A DNA stretch of 64,000 nt, taken from positions 31,923,888 to 31,987,887 of the forward strand of contig JAKSZT010054304.1 in the NCBI GenBank assembly GCA_026826555.1, given 5' to 3'. This document shows positions 12,297 through 24,700 of the stretch, piece by piece; positions within the stretch are counted from its first letter, which is position 1; every line of letters begins with the position of its first letter. This stretch comes from Tolypeutes matacus. Taxonomy: Eukaryota; Chordata; Mammalia; Cingulata; Chlamyphoridae. A model generated the notes under the pieces. The model was not told where the DNA came from. It was given only the letters and a program-made list of their open reading frames with translations, and did not search any database. The translations under genes were made by a program, and so were the position numbers.

Positions 12297-12490
12297 TTTT
12301 ATTTATTTTTTTTTTAAAGATTTTATTTATTTATTCATTTATCCCCCCCACCCCTTGCTGCTTGTGCTCGCTGGGTCAGCTAACCACGCCATGCGGGCGG
12401 GCTTGCCTTCACCAGGAGGCCCCGGGAACCGAACCTGGGGCCTCCCATATGGTAAACGGGAGCCCTACTGATTGAGCCACAGCCGCTTCC
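12297..12490 (-). mobile_element. DAS-type tRNA SINE, full length with TSD
   Basis: Reverse complement of the SINE at 10903. The T-rich tail is at the left and the head (AGCCGCTTCCC on plus) at the right. The direct repeat CTATATTATTTTA flanks it (12284-12296 and 12491-12503). The body keeps the extra GCCCGCCCGCATG segment near 12389-12402 that the 10.9 kb copy has partly lost. Confidence 0.9.
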
Positions 12491-12802
12491 CTATATTATT
12501 TTAATGCATTAAAAAACCTGTTTCCTTTTAGATACTGTAGGCTTTTCGGGAGTAGGGACTACATTCTAATTATTCTTTCTACTCTCCCTCCACCTGCCTA
12601 ACACAGTGCTTCACCCATGACAGATCTTGAATATGTTATGGTTGGAAAAAAAAAATACACTAATCAGGCTTGGGATCAAACTGAACTCTGTGGGAGCTGA
12701 AGTAATGTGAATACACTAAAACACCAACAAAGGATGTAGTGAGAGAAGAGAAGACAATTATTTTTTTAACGCTGAAGAAGACCAACTAATAAGAGACAAC
12801 CA

Positions 12803-13740
12803 AAGGGCTCTAGAGACATCCAGAAACTATAAGCAGGGGAGACAGCTTAGGAATTTGGAACCTTGTCACTGGGCCTTACTTTGGAATTTATGCTCCCCAG
12901 AGTAACAGAGTTAGACTCATTTGTAGTTTCCTTACCCAGGGCTCTTCTGCCCCTCTTCTTTGAACCTATAATTAGCACTATATTTGATAAATATATGTCC
13001 CAGAGACTTAAATCTTTGGTCCATCCATGTGCTGGTTGTGTCCTGAATTTCAGCAGAGTTGCAACACCTACTCTGCAGTTCATTGGACTCACCCAGGACA
13101 ACTACCTAGGACATGATGATGGACATCACCCATCCCAAGAAACAGAGAGTGGCTGCAACTGCAAGCAAGATAGTTCCATCCATCTGTCCTATGAGCTCTA
13201 AGCTCCCTCTCAATTAGAAACACTATGGGCATCACTATCCCAAAATCCTCAAGATTAGGGATTTTGAACAATGGACTAAAGTAGACTAATTATTATTCTA
13301 TTATAGACTTGTTATTGTTCTAGGAATGGAAGAACTCTTATCATTGATATAAAGGCAGTGGCCATCAGAGATCCTGAGGGGAGGGAAAAGGAAGAATAGG
13401 AGTAATTTGGGGGCATTTTCAGGACATTGAAGTTGTCCTGCAAGACATGGCAGTGACAGATACAAGTCGTTGTATATTTTGTCATAACTTACCAGATGTG
13501 TGGGACAGAGTGTAAACTATAATGTGTAGTTCATGGTTATTAGAAATGCTTCAGTATGTGTTCGTCAGTAGTGACAAATGAACCATACTAATGAAGGATG
13601 CTGTTAATGTGGGAAAGTGTGAGACCGGAGGGAGTGGGGCATATGGAAATTCCCTGTATTTTTTATGTAACATTTATGTATCTTGAAACTTCTTTAAAAA
13701 TAAAAAAATAATTAATTAAAAAAAAAAAAGAAAGAAAGAA
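12803..13740 (+). mobile_element. L1-type 3'UTR element, 5'-truncated, with poly(A) and TSD
   Basis: About 940 bp ending in AATAAAAAAATAATTAATTAA plus an A/GAAA tail. AGACAACCA lies on both sides (12794-12802 and 13741-13749). It is the clearest copy of the family seen inverted at 3943-5810 and in part at 31830-32310 and 46300-47150. No coding function is visible; overlapping open frames of 84 and 112 codons have no conserved domain. Confidence 0.75.
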
Positions 13741-14099
13741 AGACAACCAGGGAAAGAGAATACCATGCACATGAATGAAAGTGCCTAGCTAATAGGACTT
13801 ATAGTAAAGCAAGAAAAAACCTAATCCACTTATCATATCAATGGTAGATTATATATATTTATACACACACACCATTTCTGTAGATGAAGTATTTTATTTT
13901 TCTTTTCCCCATTGTCCATCTACATAAGAGTCAGTAGAAACTTCCTACCTTGCAACTTCATTACAAGGCAGCTTGGAAGATCAAAACCAGATTTACCAAC
14001 TGTTCTGCCACTACCTCCTTATCCCTTGCTTTTCCTATAAGTAACCAGTTTTCTATTGAGCAGATTTAATATAAGTAAACTTAATTTTCTTTTTCTCAT

Positions 14100-16185
14100 C
14101 ATGAACTTTTATTTACAAGACTCTACAACTATAAGAACATCAGATGGTAGTGATAAAATGGTATCCTTCCAAGGTGGGATTGTCAGAGGTATAGGGGTAT
14201 TATGGGCCTGTTAAAGCCTACAGTGAGTTGACATCTGGAAATTAAGGAATTGGAAAGAACTCCGTATGGCTTCTTAGGATAATTTGTTCAAGAGAGAAGA
14301 CTTAATGATGAGCCTCCATGCAAACCTGCTAATTCTTCCATACCTGAAAGGAACCTGGGCCTTAATTAGGCAGATTGATATCTGAAGCTCCTTAAGTGAC
14401 CAGATATGCAACTTTGTTTTTCTTACTAGCATCTGGAACCACATTTTGTACATAGCAGATATGTAAATTTGTCATGCTTATATCATACCTGTAGGATGTT
14501 TTGAATTTTCTGGAGAAAGGCTCTTTTATACATTGAATTTTATACCTTGCTGTAGGTTTTATTAGACCTATAAAGCCCCTAGACCTCTGACAACCCCACC
14601 CTGGAAGGATCTTATTTTTATTGGAAAAATGCATCTTAGGAAGCATCTGACTTCCAAGAGAACTCATCCAATCAGGGTAAATATCCTAAAATTCTAGTTA
14701 TATGCAACCATTCTCCCAAATATGACTACTAAACCAAACACTCTTCTGGATCCCCCACCAGATAAATAAGTAAGTGTAGATGACCATTTGTCAACAAGTT
14801 TTGTTTTTCTCTCTCACCCTAACACCTCAAAAGTTTATTGGGGTTTCTGCAGGAAGATAAGATTGTAATTCAGAAGGTTACCATCATTATAGACAAAAAG
14901 TTGCCAGTCACAAGAATGATATTTAATGCTCTGCACTTTCTCCTGAATTTGATGCATTGTAATGTCTAGGCAGCCCCCTTTCCTGTGCTTGTATCATAGT
15001 AGCAAAATATCTCTCCTGTTTTGGTGTTCAATGTATGGGTGGGACACAGAACTCCACATACCATGAAGAAATTAGAAACAGATGGTATATACTGCCTGGT
15101 CTGCCAAGTGTTTAACACCTCAAGTGCAGTGTACTTGAGATTAGTAATCACCATGTTACCTGTGCTGGCTTCAGCTGAATTAATCACCCACAGCCCATCC
15201 TCATCTACAGCAAAGTTGATATCTTGCCAACCAATATTAGGATAGGAAAAACGGTTATTATAGGAAACACCCAGGAAAGCACGATTTATAGAAACCATGT
15301 TAGTGGTCAAAATAACTTTGGCAAAGTTCCAAGAGTTGTGCAATATGTACATGTTGTACATGTTGTTGTACATTGACTTGGTCATAGTTAATAACATACT
15401 TTCAGTAATCTGTGTACAATAGCCAATCATTCAGTGTATAGTAGAATCAGAAATATTCCAAATATCTCCCTTGGATGTTCAAAGGTGCCACTCAATACAG
15501 TCTTTTATCTGCATTCCTAGGAAAGTAATCGCAACCCCAGGCACCATATTTATAATCAAACTCTGAAACACAAAAATCTTTCTGATGTTCATTACATGAC
15601 CAGAACTACATGTCTCGGGAGAGGGAGGATGGACAACAGGAAAGTAGTTTTCACCTTTAGAGACCTCACATTCCTTTAGTTTGTTCTTCAGTGCCAGGAT
15701 TTCTTAGTGAATAGCAAGAACATTGTTTTTGTCTAGACTCTAGATCTTCTCTACCAGGAGAGTTATATTCTTTATCTCTACTTCCTCTTCTCTACAATGT
15801 CTAAACTCCCCACAAAACTTTCTTTCAGCTCTACAAACAGTTTTTTCATCTCCTTCACTTCTATCTTGATCAGTCTGAAGTCTAGTTCAGTGACAGAAAT
15901 GGTATACTGTTCCATGATCTCTACTCTCACAATGATCTTTAAGTGTTTCTTTTCAAACACAGGATTTCACACTCCTTCACTTTAGAGAGTTCTTTCTCAA
16001 GCTTCTAGGAGAGAATGTGAGCTGTAAATTCCAATGTTCTACTCTCCCCATGGGAAAGTTTATGTCTTTCATGGAAACAGAGCACTGGCATGTCCCACAG
16101 TCATCCATGAAACTCGTGTAATTAGAAAAAGACTGGGAGCCAGACTGGGAGCTGGTGATGTAGCTGGAGGTGGAGGGAAAGTTTG
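14100..16185 (-). pseudogene. OLFM4P: Processed pseudogene of olfactomedin-4
   Basis: Reading from about 16140 down to a stop at 14837-14835, the minus strand encodes pieces collinear with OLFM4, a secreted glycoprotein with an N-terminal coiled coil and a C-terminal olfactomedin domain. In order: a C-x-C-rich stretch (DDCGTCQCSVS), coiled-coil segments (TISVTELDF, EVKEMKKL, LKNKLKECE), olfactomedin-domain segments (WQDINFAVDEDGLWVI, EASTGNMVI, EVLNTWQT, FMVCGVL, EIFCYYDT) and the C-terminal LQKPQ plus stop. It is disabled: an in-frame TAA at 15704-15706, a frameshift near 14970, and degraded or shortened sequence at 15430-15620. The blocks run together without introns, so it is a retrocopy, not a duplicated gene. 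Below 14835, 3'UTR-like sequence runs to about 14100, where AATAAA (minus) occurs. I saw no clear poly(A) tail or TSD. An A-run on plus (16189-16204) sits at the opposite, 5' end. Confidence 0.87.
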
Positions 16186-16205
16186 AGATTAAAAAAAAAA
16201 AAAAT

Positions 16206-16849
16206 TATATTTAGTTTTATTTATGCCATTTCCAGAGTTTTTCATTTCTTTTTGTATATGCAAAAACCCTTTTTTATAATCTTCCTTCTGACTATATTTT
16301 TTCATTCTTTTACATTTTTCCTGAGTCAGGACATCCTCCATTTATCTGAAAAAGTCTTATATTGTTCTTATTTATTTTTGAAATGTGTTTTTGCTAGATA
16401 AAGAATTTGGGGTTGACATTGTGTGGTTGTATTTGTTGCTTATCTTTCAATGCTTAAAAGATGTATTCCATTGTCTTCTGGATTTTTACTATCTGTTGAG
16501 AAGTCTATTGTAATTTTCATTGCTTTTTTGTATGTAATGTGTCTTTTTACAATGATAGCCTTCATTATTTCTTCTTCTTAAGATTTCAGTAGTTTGAATA
16601 TTATATTTATAAATGTTATTTATTTATTTATCTGTTTGTTTGTAATTTATTTATTCTACTTGAGGTCCTCTTAGCTTCTGGCTGTTTGATGTCTGTTTAG
16701 TTTTGGAAATTTTTCAGTTATTATCCCTTCAAATATTTCTTCTTCTCAACTTTCTCTCTCGTCTCTTTCTGAAATTTCAAAGATACATCTTACCATATTT
16801 TATATTATCCTACAGTTCTTGGATGCCTTTTCCAGTTTTTTTCACCTTC

Positions 16850-16909
<60 letters not shown>

Positions 16910-18390
16910 GTGGTTTCCATTAAACTATCTTCTAGTTCAATAATTGTTTTCCAGTGTTGAGTCATTTGATGAGCCCATGGAAAACAGTCTTCACCTATGT
17001 TGCTGTATGCTTTATTTACAACACTTACATTCGACACCTTCTCAGAGTCTGCATCTCTGCTAATATTCTCCATCTGACCATGCATGTTGTACACTTTTGC
17101 CCTAGAGGCTTCATCCTATTAATCAGGCTAATTTAATTTCTCAGTTTCATGGTAATAAGTGAGTCTTTTTCAATGGACTGCTTTGTCTCTTGAAAAAAGT
17201 GTAGTTTTTTTCTTGTTTCTTTGTGTACCATGTAATTTTCTTTATTGAAAGTGGCATTTCTTTGTTTTGGAGAGTAGATACTGAGGGAAGTAGAATTTCC
17301 ACCTGGAAATTGACACACCTCTTCTTCTTCTGTCTCTTTAGAGGGGGGTAGAATATCTATTATGAATTGATCCATGTTTTGTTTTGTTGTTATTATGATT
17401 ACCTCAGTGAAACATAGACCTCGAATTGCACCATAAATACCTTGTGCAGAGAATGAAACAGGTTCATCAGAGGGTTTTCTCAGTATCTGCTACGTTGTCA
17501 GTGTTAAACGTAAGCCTTTTAACCTGTGCCTCACAGTCTCTCACTCCCCACTTGCTCTTGTCACTTATCCGGCAGTAGAATGCTATTACTTGCCTTTGGA
17601 TATTTGCTAGTCTGGTGATGGGGACATAGGGGTTATCTCTATTGGTATGGCTCAGCCTCAGTCTCAAGCATACACTGTGTCCCTACACTTCAGGGACTGG
17701 ACAATCTCAGTAACCCTGCCTCTCTTTTAACAATAGAAGAGTTCTAAAGGCATAGACTATGGATTTTTTCTTCATGCCTCCTCAATGTTAGAAGTATTTG
17801 TGTGTGATCTGTGTGTGTGTTTTGCTTGTTTTTTCTGCTACCTCCTTTCATACGCAATGAGATTTCTTTAATGACCACAGCTTCACAGTGTATGCTATCT
17901 TTCCTCCAATGGCTTTAAGATTTTATACCATAGGAGATATAAAAGAGTGATTCAAGTAGGGATTCATGCCTAATCTGGTATTGCTGCTGCTTCACTCCCA
18001 GACACCTGCACCACTACAGAGGCTTTGTCCTGCATTTCATCCTTCTCTCAATCTTTCAATTGCATTCCCTGTGAAATCCATGGAGAAGACCCTTTAAGTG
18101 GCTATAAATTTACCTTTGTTCTTGCTGTCAGAGATTCTATACTTTCACTTTAGATCACACTTGATCTTTAGAAATTCCTTTAAAATTATTTAAGTTTTTT
18201 TTTTTTTATTTTTAATTTTATTACCTCCTATATGATCTGGTGCCTACCCCAGGTAAGCAAGTGTCCATAAATTTTTCATTATTTCGCTGATCAATGACCT
18301 TACCTCACTGAAGGGATCAAGGAAAGTTGTTACTGTTTTAAGATTATCTGCCTTTTTTAGTGTTTTATTTTGTTTTAAGGGTAGGAGCAA
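16206..18390 (-). mobile_element. Ancient L1 (L1M-type), antisense remnant
   Basis: The plus strand reads like the antisense of old L1: 'tctgttgagaagtctattgtaatt', 'atttcagtagtttgaatatta', 'ttacctcagtgaaacatag'. It is highly diverged, and internal borders cannot be fixed by eye. A (TC)n array lies within. Confidence 0.5.
16853..16909 (+). repeat. (TC)n microsatellite
   Basis: About 28 TC units with one interruption near 16900. Frames through it give poly-(LS) or poly-(RE) artefacts. Confidence 0.97.
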
Positions 18391-18609
18391 TGTTCTTTCT
18401 ATCTTTAAATATCCCAAACAAAATATGGAAGCTAAAGGCTGTTTTTATGTATAAGAAAATGTTACTTGGAGGTTAGGTTTTAACATTTTATTATAGTTTA
18501 CTCAAGTTATGCCTTCAAAATATAGTTCTTCCCAAGTCTTTAGGTTCCACTTTCAAAATTTATATTTCTATTTGTAACTCTAGAAAACATTAAAAATAAT
18601 TTTTAATGG

Positions 18610-18905
18610 TTCTTACATTAATTATTATAAACTTTACTTTTACAGAATTTTTAGATTAACATTTATAGAAAAATTACACCAAAAGTATATGAAATTCCCA
18701 TACCCCCACACACACCCACACCCACACACATAGTTTCCCCTATTATTGACATCTAAGATCAGAAAGGTAACTTTGTTATAATTGATGAACCAATATTGAA
18801 GCATTGCTACTAGCCAAAGTCTATAGTTTACTTTATGTGCTGTACAGTTCCATAGGCCTTGATAAATGCATAATGTCATATATCCATCATTGCAGTATCA
18901 CATTA
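18610..18905 (-). mobile_element. L1-type 3'UTR fragment
   Basis: 'aactttgttataattgatgaac', 'attgaagcattgctac' and 'atagtttact' follow the same order as in the 3943-4680 and 31830-32310 elements. It contains a CA-rich microsatellite at 18705-18730. Confidence 0.6.
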
Positions 18906-19649
18906 TTTTTTACCTATTTGTTAAATTTATTTACACCTTTAAATATTTTTATTACATTTAAGTTTAATATAGTCAATTTACTCAACAAATGATTCTGATT
19001 TAATGATAAATATAAACATTGTAAAACTACTTAAGTAATTCACATAAATTCTACAAATTAACTATATAAACATGGCCATCTTAGGTATGTGTATACATAA
19101 AATAATATCGGAAAGGTTTCATTCTAAAGTTACAAATCTAATTCAATTACAATATTATATATTTGAAATAGAATTATAAAACATCTATTATTGTATAGTT
19201 TAAGTTTTTAAACATGGCAGTTGAAAATCTATATGTTTATTTATTCTTTAAAATGATGGAACTGTTTTATTCTGTTAAATACACAAATAATTTGGTTGTA
19301 TTTTCTGTGGTTGGCTCATTAGATTGTTTAAATAACTTTTTACCAATAGATACTAGTTGTGAGGGGAATCTTATTTGCAACTCTTATCTGAAGCTTAGCT
19401 TTTTTTGTTTTCAAATAAGAAAATAAATGAATTGAAATTGGAGGAATAAGAGATAATCCATAGAATTTGGTAAACGTGTTTTAAGGTATCAGAGGTGGAA
19501 ATGTTATATAAGATAACCATATCCAATGATTGTTGCTAATGTTGAGTAATTCTAGGGACCTCAGTTTAAGAAATTATAGTTCGATAATGTAGTCCTCATA
19601 AACACTGATATTACTCAAGGTGAAGGCAAGGTTTAATTTGTAGAGTTAA
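18906..19649. other. Unassigned AT-rich DNA
   Basis: No gene or named repeat was recognised. Confidence 0.45.
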
Positions 19650-21300
19650 AATGAAAATAAGGTACTAAACTCCTATCCCAAAAATATTTATTAGGTACCT
19701 TGTAGTTGCCAATTTCAGAAAGTGTTTTAGACAATTGGGGCTTATAAGCAAAGGAAACAGATGTACACCCCTTGTAAGTGTACATTTTAAAGCAGGCAGA
19801 CAATGAATAAAACACATAATAAATAAGTTAGTTATAAAGCATTTTAGAAGATTATAAGGACTATGGGGAAAGTAAAATAGAACAGAGAAAGAAGGCTTGG
19901 GAATTCTGGGGGAGCAAAGAGTGAAGTGGGTTAATATTGTAAATAACTTGATCAAGATAGACTTCACTGAGAGAGTAACATCTGAGCAAAGACTTAAAGG
20001 AATTGTGAAATTAGCCAACTAGATATTTGGGTTAAGAATATTCCAGACCAAAGGAAGCAGCTATATAAATACTTTAATATGTTAGCATATTTGGTATATT
20101 TAAGTACAGCATGGAAACCAATGAGTTTGGAATGGGTCAAGTCATGGAGAGACAATAGTAGGAGTTTGTATCAGCATAATAATAGAGGCCATTTTATGCA
20201 GTGATATGCAAAAATTTGACTTTTATTTTGAGCAAAATTGGGAGGCACTGGAAAGCATTGAGTAGAGCAGAAATATGATTGAAATTTTTTAATAGACCTG
20301 TATTTCTGACCTTTGAGAAGAATTTATAAAGGAACAGTTCTATAAGCAGGGACACCTGTTGAGAGATTATGATATAATTCAGGCAAAATATGATAGTGAT
20401 GCAAATCTGGTTTTCAAGAGTAGTGTCAATCAAGATCTATAGGAAACTAATAGCACTTTAAAAATTAATGATTATATATAATATATTGAAAAATATTTTC
20501 AAACCCATGAACCATGAGGAAAAGTCTACCTCCCTTAGACCTAAAAGGTAAAGGGGAATGAATGGTGAAATGATCTAACCCAAAGAATTCTAACTGTAGA
20601 AGAATGTTAGAAGAAACAAGAATGGCATATACAGAATGTACAAAAGGCAGTGGAGTTGATAAGAAGGGACAGTATTCTAATATATTCTTATGTTAGAGCC
20701 AGTAAAATTTGCTGATAGGTTAAATATAGAATATGAAAGGCTTGAGAAGTCACAGATGAATGCAATATTTTTGGCTTCAACAACTGGAAGGTTGGTGCTG
20801 CCATCAAACTGAAGATAGTAGTGTTTGTGTGTGTGTGTATGCATGTGTATGGAGAATGTCTTTGAGTAGAGTATGTGTGATGGGGAATATCAAGAATTCA
20901 TTCCTGTTATATTGATTTTGAGATATCTAATAGACACATATTGCCAATTGCTAACTAACAAGTTTGACTGAATGGTCTGAAGTTTGAGTGAGATATCTGT
21001 GCTGCTGAAACAGGGTTGTGAATTGTTGACAAGAAGATGATATTTAATGCAAGAGATTTATGAGACCAATGTGTACAGATGGAGAAGAAAATAAAACAAA
21101 GACGGATCTCTGGGGTTGTTCATATGGGGGAGGTTCACATTAAGAGATCAGGAAGAACAGTAGAAAGAAGCAAGAACATTGAGTAGCACTAGGAGAAAAA
21201 AATCAAGAATGTAGCATCTTGGAAACCAAGTGGGAGAAAAACATACCAAGGAGGAAAGATTTTAAGTTAATGGAAATAAAGATTGATAACTGGCCATTAG
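19650..21300 (-). mobile_element. Long L2 LINE remnant, antisense
   Basis: On plus it follows the reverse of an L2 3' region: 'aatatttattaggtacctt', 'acacataataaataagtt', 'acttcactgagagagtaaca', 'ctgagcaaagacttaaagga', 'tattccagaccaaagg' and later 'ttggcttcaacaactggaag'. L2 is an ancient inactive mammalian LINE. Divergence is strong and it may be several pieces. It ends where L1 5'UTR-like sequence begins. Confidence 0.6.
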
Positions 21301-21311
21301 AATTTTAGGGA

Positions 21312-22075
21312 AGATCCAAGATGGCATAGTAGGGAATGACAGGTTGCACTCTTCCTCCAGAAACTGAGTGAAGATAGGCAGGTTTACCTGCAGAACGAAG
21401 CCACAGGGTCACAGGGGTAATTGGAGAGGGCAGCTAGAGAGGGGACCCAGCTCACTGGGTGAGAGGGAAGCTGTGGAAGATATGGCAGACAAGCCAATAT
21501 CCAGCCAGTTCAAAGGGGAAGCTGGAGAAATGATTTGACTGGAAGACCAGTGCTAAGCCACCTCGAAGAGTAAGGAAAGCCACTGGGTGACCAGGTGTGC
21601 ACTCCTGTGCCCAGCAGTCTCTTGAGATGAGGGAGCTGTGGGGAGTTGATGGCTCCCAGGCTGCCTCTCCAAGCTCCCCTTTCACCTGGCCTTTTGGGCG
21701 TCTCTTAGCCCAATCCCTCACTAACCCAGTTCCTCTCTCTCCCAGGCCAGGTATGTGAGATAATCCACTTCATCAGCTTCCCCCTCCCCTCTCCCTAGAG
21801 CCTCTTTAGGAATGGCTGGTGTCTCTTTTTCTGGGAACTGGCTGAGATCTGGTCTGTCCTCCTTATCTCCCCACACCTCCTACTCTTCTTTCCCCTTAAG
21901 ACAGCTCTATTTTTCCACACCTGTTTTACAGGTCTACAACCAGAGCGGACTTTTGACCCAAGACAAAATGTATTTCTCTAACTGATTTGATGTGATTTTG
22001 TAGTTAGCATCACTACTGAATTGATTTAAGATTTTTGTAATATTGCAATGCCTTTTTGGGATTCAGAGAATGGAG
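21312..22075 (+). mobile_element. L1 5'UTR (first part)
   Basis: It starts with GATCCAAGATGGCATAGTAGG, which resembles the 'CAAGATGGCG..TAGG' start of mammalian L1 5'UTRs. A GC-rich stretch follows to about 21950. It continues after the LTR as 22771-23330. Possession of the 5' end is unusual, since most L1 insertions lose it. Confidence 0.55.
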
Positions 22076-22770
22076 TGTGACAGTTTGGGATGATTTTATA
22101 TATCCCCCAAAAAGAAAGATTATGTTTGTAAACTAATGTATTCCTTTGATTTTATTAAATTCATTTGAAGTGACTTTGATTAGATTACCAATTAGTGTCT
22201 GCTTTTAGGGCTGTTTTGATTCAACAATGTCAGTAAGTCTTGACTCATGTTGAGTCCCTGCCTCCTTGTTGGGTCAGATATAAACGGACACTCACAAAAA
22301 CACAAAGGAAGAGAAAGCTATGTCATTTTTGACATATGACAGAAAAGAGGAGGCTCAAACAGCTAAGATCCCCTAAGAGATGAGTCATTTTGCCTGCTAG
22401 ATTTTAGCTGAAATTGAAAAGAAAGCAGAATGGCTGAGACTGATATAGAAGGCCCAGAAAGAAACAAGCCCTATGCCAGAAGAGAGGGGGCTACAGGATC
22501 ACATAAGAACAAAGCCTCAAGGATATGAGCCCAAGCAGTTCAAGTGGAAGAGGAGCCCAGAGAGGAAGGAGAGACCAGGCAGAGATCACCCATCATCTTG
22601 CTTTTACACATGGCAGCTGACTTGGTGAAAAAACCCTTCGTATAGTGCCTTGAGTTGGACTTTCCTCAGCCTTGGAACTGTAAGCTCTTACCCCAAATAA
22701 ATACCCTTTATAGAAGCAAATAGATTTCTGGTGCTTTGTATTGGCAACCCTTTGGAAGACTAATCCACCA
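22076..22770 (+). mobile_element. MaLR-type solo LTR inserted in L1 5' region
   Basis: It starts TGTGACAGTTTGGGATGATT and ends near GAAGACTAATCCA. 'CCCCAAATAAATACCCTTTA' near the 3' end holds the poly(A) signal and parallels the 11.9 kb LTR. I did not find a convincing TSD. Confidence 0.65.
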
Positions 22771-23330
22771 TAAATTTAAAAATTATTTTATTTTATTCTA
22801 TTTTATTTCCTGCTTTTCTTCTTCTTTCACCTTTTTATTATTATTCCTTTTCATATTTTATGATTTTCATTCTTATTACTTATTTTTTTCCTGGCTCTTT
22901 TTATTTCCTTTTCCTTCATTTTTTACTATTATTTTGTTTTTCTTATTATTATTATTTCCTCTTTTATTGTCTTAATGTGTATTTTTGGGGGGAATACAGA
23001 CAACTACAAGGATATAGAATAAGTGGAACCAAGTGCCAAAGAGGACCCTTAACACAGAACAAAATGAAATAAAACCCTAGAGTAGAAAGAGAAGCTAACA
23101 GACTGAATAAGCCCATCAAGATAAACAGATGTCTAGACACCAGAAAAAAATTACAAGACATACTAAGAAACAGGAAAACATGGCCCAGTCTAATGAACAA
23201 ACTATGAAGCAGGAAGAGACATAGAACCTGGAAGCACACAATAGCAGATTTGAACAGGCAGAAGAAGGAATTAATGTTGTGGAAGACAGAATATCTGCAA
23301 TTGCACAGATAGTCGAACAGATAGATCAAA
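22771..23330 (+). mobile_element. L1 5'UTR / ORF1 start region, 3' part missing
   Basis: A T-rich stretch is followed by L1-like purine-rich sequence: 'accagaaaaaaattacaaga', 'aacaggaaaacatggccca', 'gaacctggaagcacacaata'. This resembles the beginning of L1 ORF1. The frame is not open. L1 similarity stops near 23330, so ORF1's remainder, ORF2 and the 3'UTR are absent. Confidence 0.55.
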
Positions 23331-24590
23331 AATAGAATTTGTAAAGTAGAAATAATTGCTGACTTTTATAAGGGCATTTACATTAAATGATTAGGTATAT
23401 GAAATCTTGATTAGTGTGGGATCAAAAGAGTATAGGAAATGCATTGGAAATAGGGTATAGTAATCAATTTCGATTTTCTTTGTAATTGAAAAGGAAAACC
23501 AAGGAAATGAGACACTGGCTGGTGTGTTTGTTTGATAGTTAGTTGGATTAAAGATGGGAGAAATATAAATATGTATGTACTCTGATGGAAATGATCAAGG
23601 AGAAAAAAAAGCATACAAGAAAGGCAAAAATTGCAGAAGCCTTGTCTTTCTATGGCCAATACAGGTAGGAATTAGCACACAATTAAATAGAAGTCTTTAA
23701 AAAGGAGCGTGAAAAGAACCTCTTTAGTAACAGGGGAAACACAGAGTAAGCAGATGTTGGTAAGAAAACTAAGGTGTTTATTGGTACTGGGACATATCAA
23801 TAGAGAATAAGACATGATGTTGAGAAGATCTTCTATGTGCATATCTAAATCACTATAAGTAAGATAGAATATTGTTAGACATAATATTGTTATGCCTTAT
23901 TAATAAGACATAATAACCATAAAAACAATAACAATTAACATGAAAGTGAGTCATGTGTTGAAAAATTTTACAGATAAAGGGAAATGACCCAACATGAGTG
24001 GATTAAAAAATTAATGAGGAATTGAGGAAATGTCAAAGAGACTGACAGTTGAGTTTATCAAAGATAATAGAGGATGGTTTGCCTGGCATATGCAATTGGC
24101 AAATCTTTTGTACAAAGGGGTAGAGGAATTTCTTTGGCACACAATAGGATTTAGATGGGTGTGAGAGAATAAAAAGCTTTTAAGTTTATGACAAGCAGTG
24201 ACTCAGTTTAAAAGCAGAATTCTGGGATGTTTTAGTTTTAGTAAAAATTTTATGGTGAAGAAAAGTATGTTTTAGAGGGCATAGTGGGATAGCTTGAAAA
24301 TAAGGGATGAGATGCAAGATGAGTTGGGGAGGAACACAAAAAAGAATAGACAGAGAAATAGAAGAATATGTTAAATCACACAAAACAACAAAGATTTGTG
24401 TTACATACAGTTTAGAGTTAAGAAGCAAAATGAATTAACTTCATAATTTCATGTGTGTAATGGGAGTGAGAGAAAATAGCTAACTTCAAATATGTTGTGA
24501 GGGTTAAGGAAAATATTTTCAGCAGTCTAGTAGGAAAATATTGTCCTTAAGGTTGGAAGTAGTGAGAGAGAGAGAGAGAGAGAAAGATCA
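23331..24590. other. Unassigned DNA
   Basis: No gene or named repeat was recognised, apart from a (GA)n run at 24563-24582. A phrase near 23908 ('gacataataaccata..aacaattaacat') recurs near 25530 and looks like MIR/L2-type debris. Confidence 0.45.
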
Positions 24591-24594
24591 CATG

Positions 24595-24700
24595 TTGAAT
24601 GCCTAATATAAGCCACTCATTTCTCATAAACTCTGAGAGGTAGATTTCATTATTTTATTATTACAAGGAAAAGTAAAGGTTCAAATTATTGAAAAGGAGC
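24595..24700 (-). mobile_element. MIR remnant, antisense
   Basis: 'tgaatgcctaatataagccact', 'tctcataaactctgagaggtag' and 'ttcattattttattattaca' follow the order of a reversed MIR 3' half. Confidence 0.5.

Noticed and set aside
15340..15372. Repeated TGTACATGT in the OLFM4 pseudogene as a regulatory palindrome
   Set aside because: It corresponds to a coding stretch with repeated Tyr-Asn-Met codons in OLFM4; the repeat comes from the protein sequence.
16703..17094. Frames rich in LS or RE dipeptides
   Set aside because: They translate the (TC)n microsatellite.
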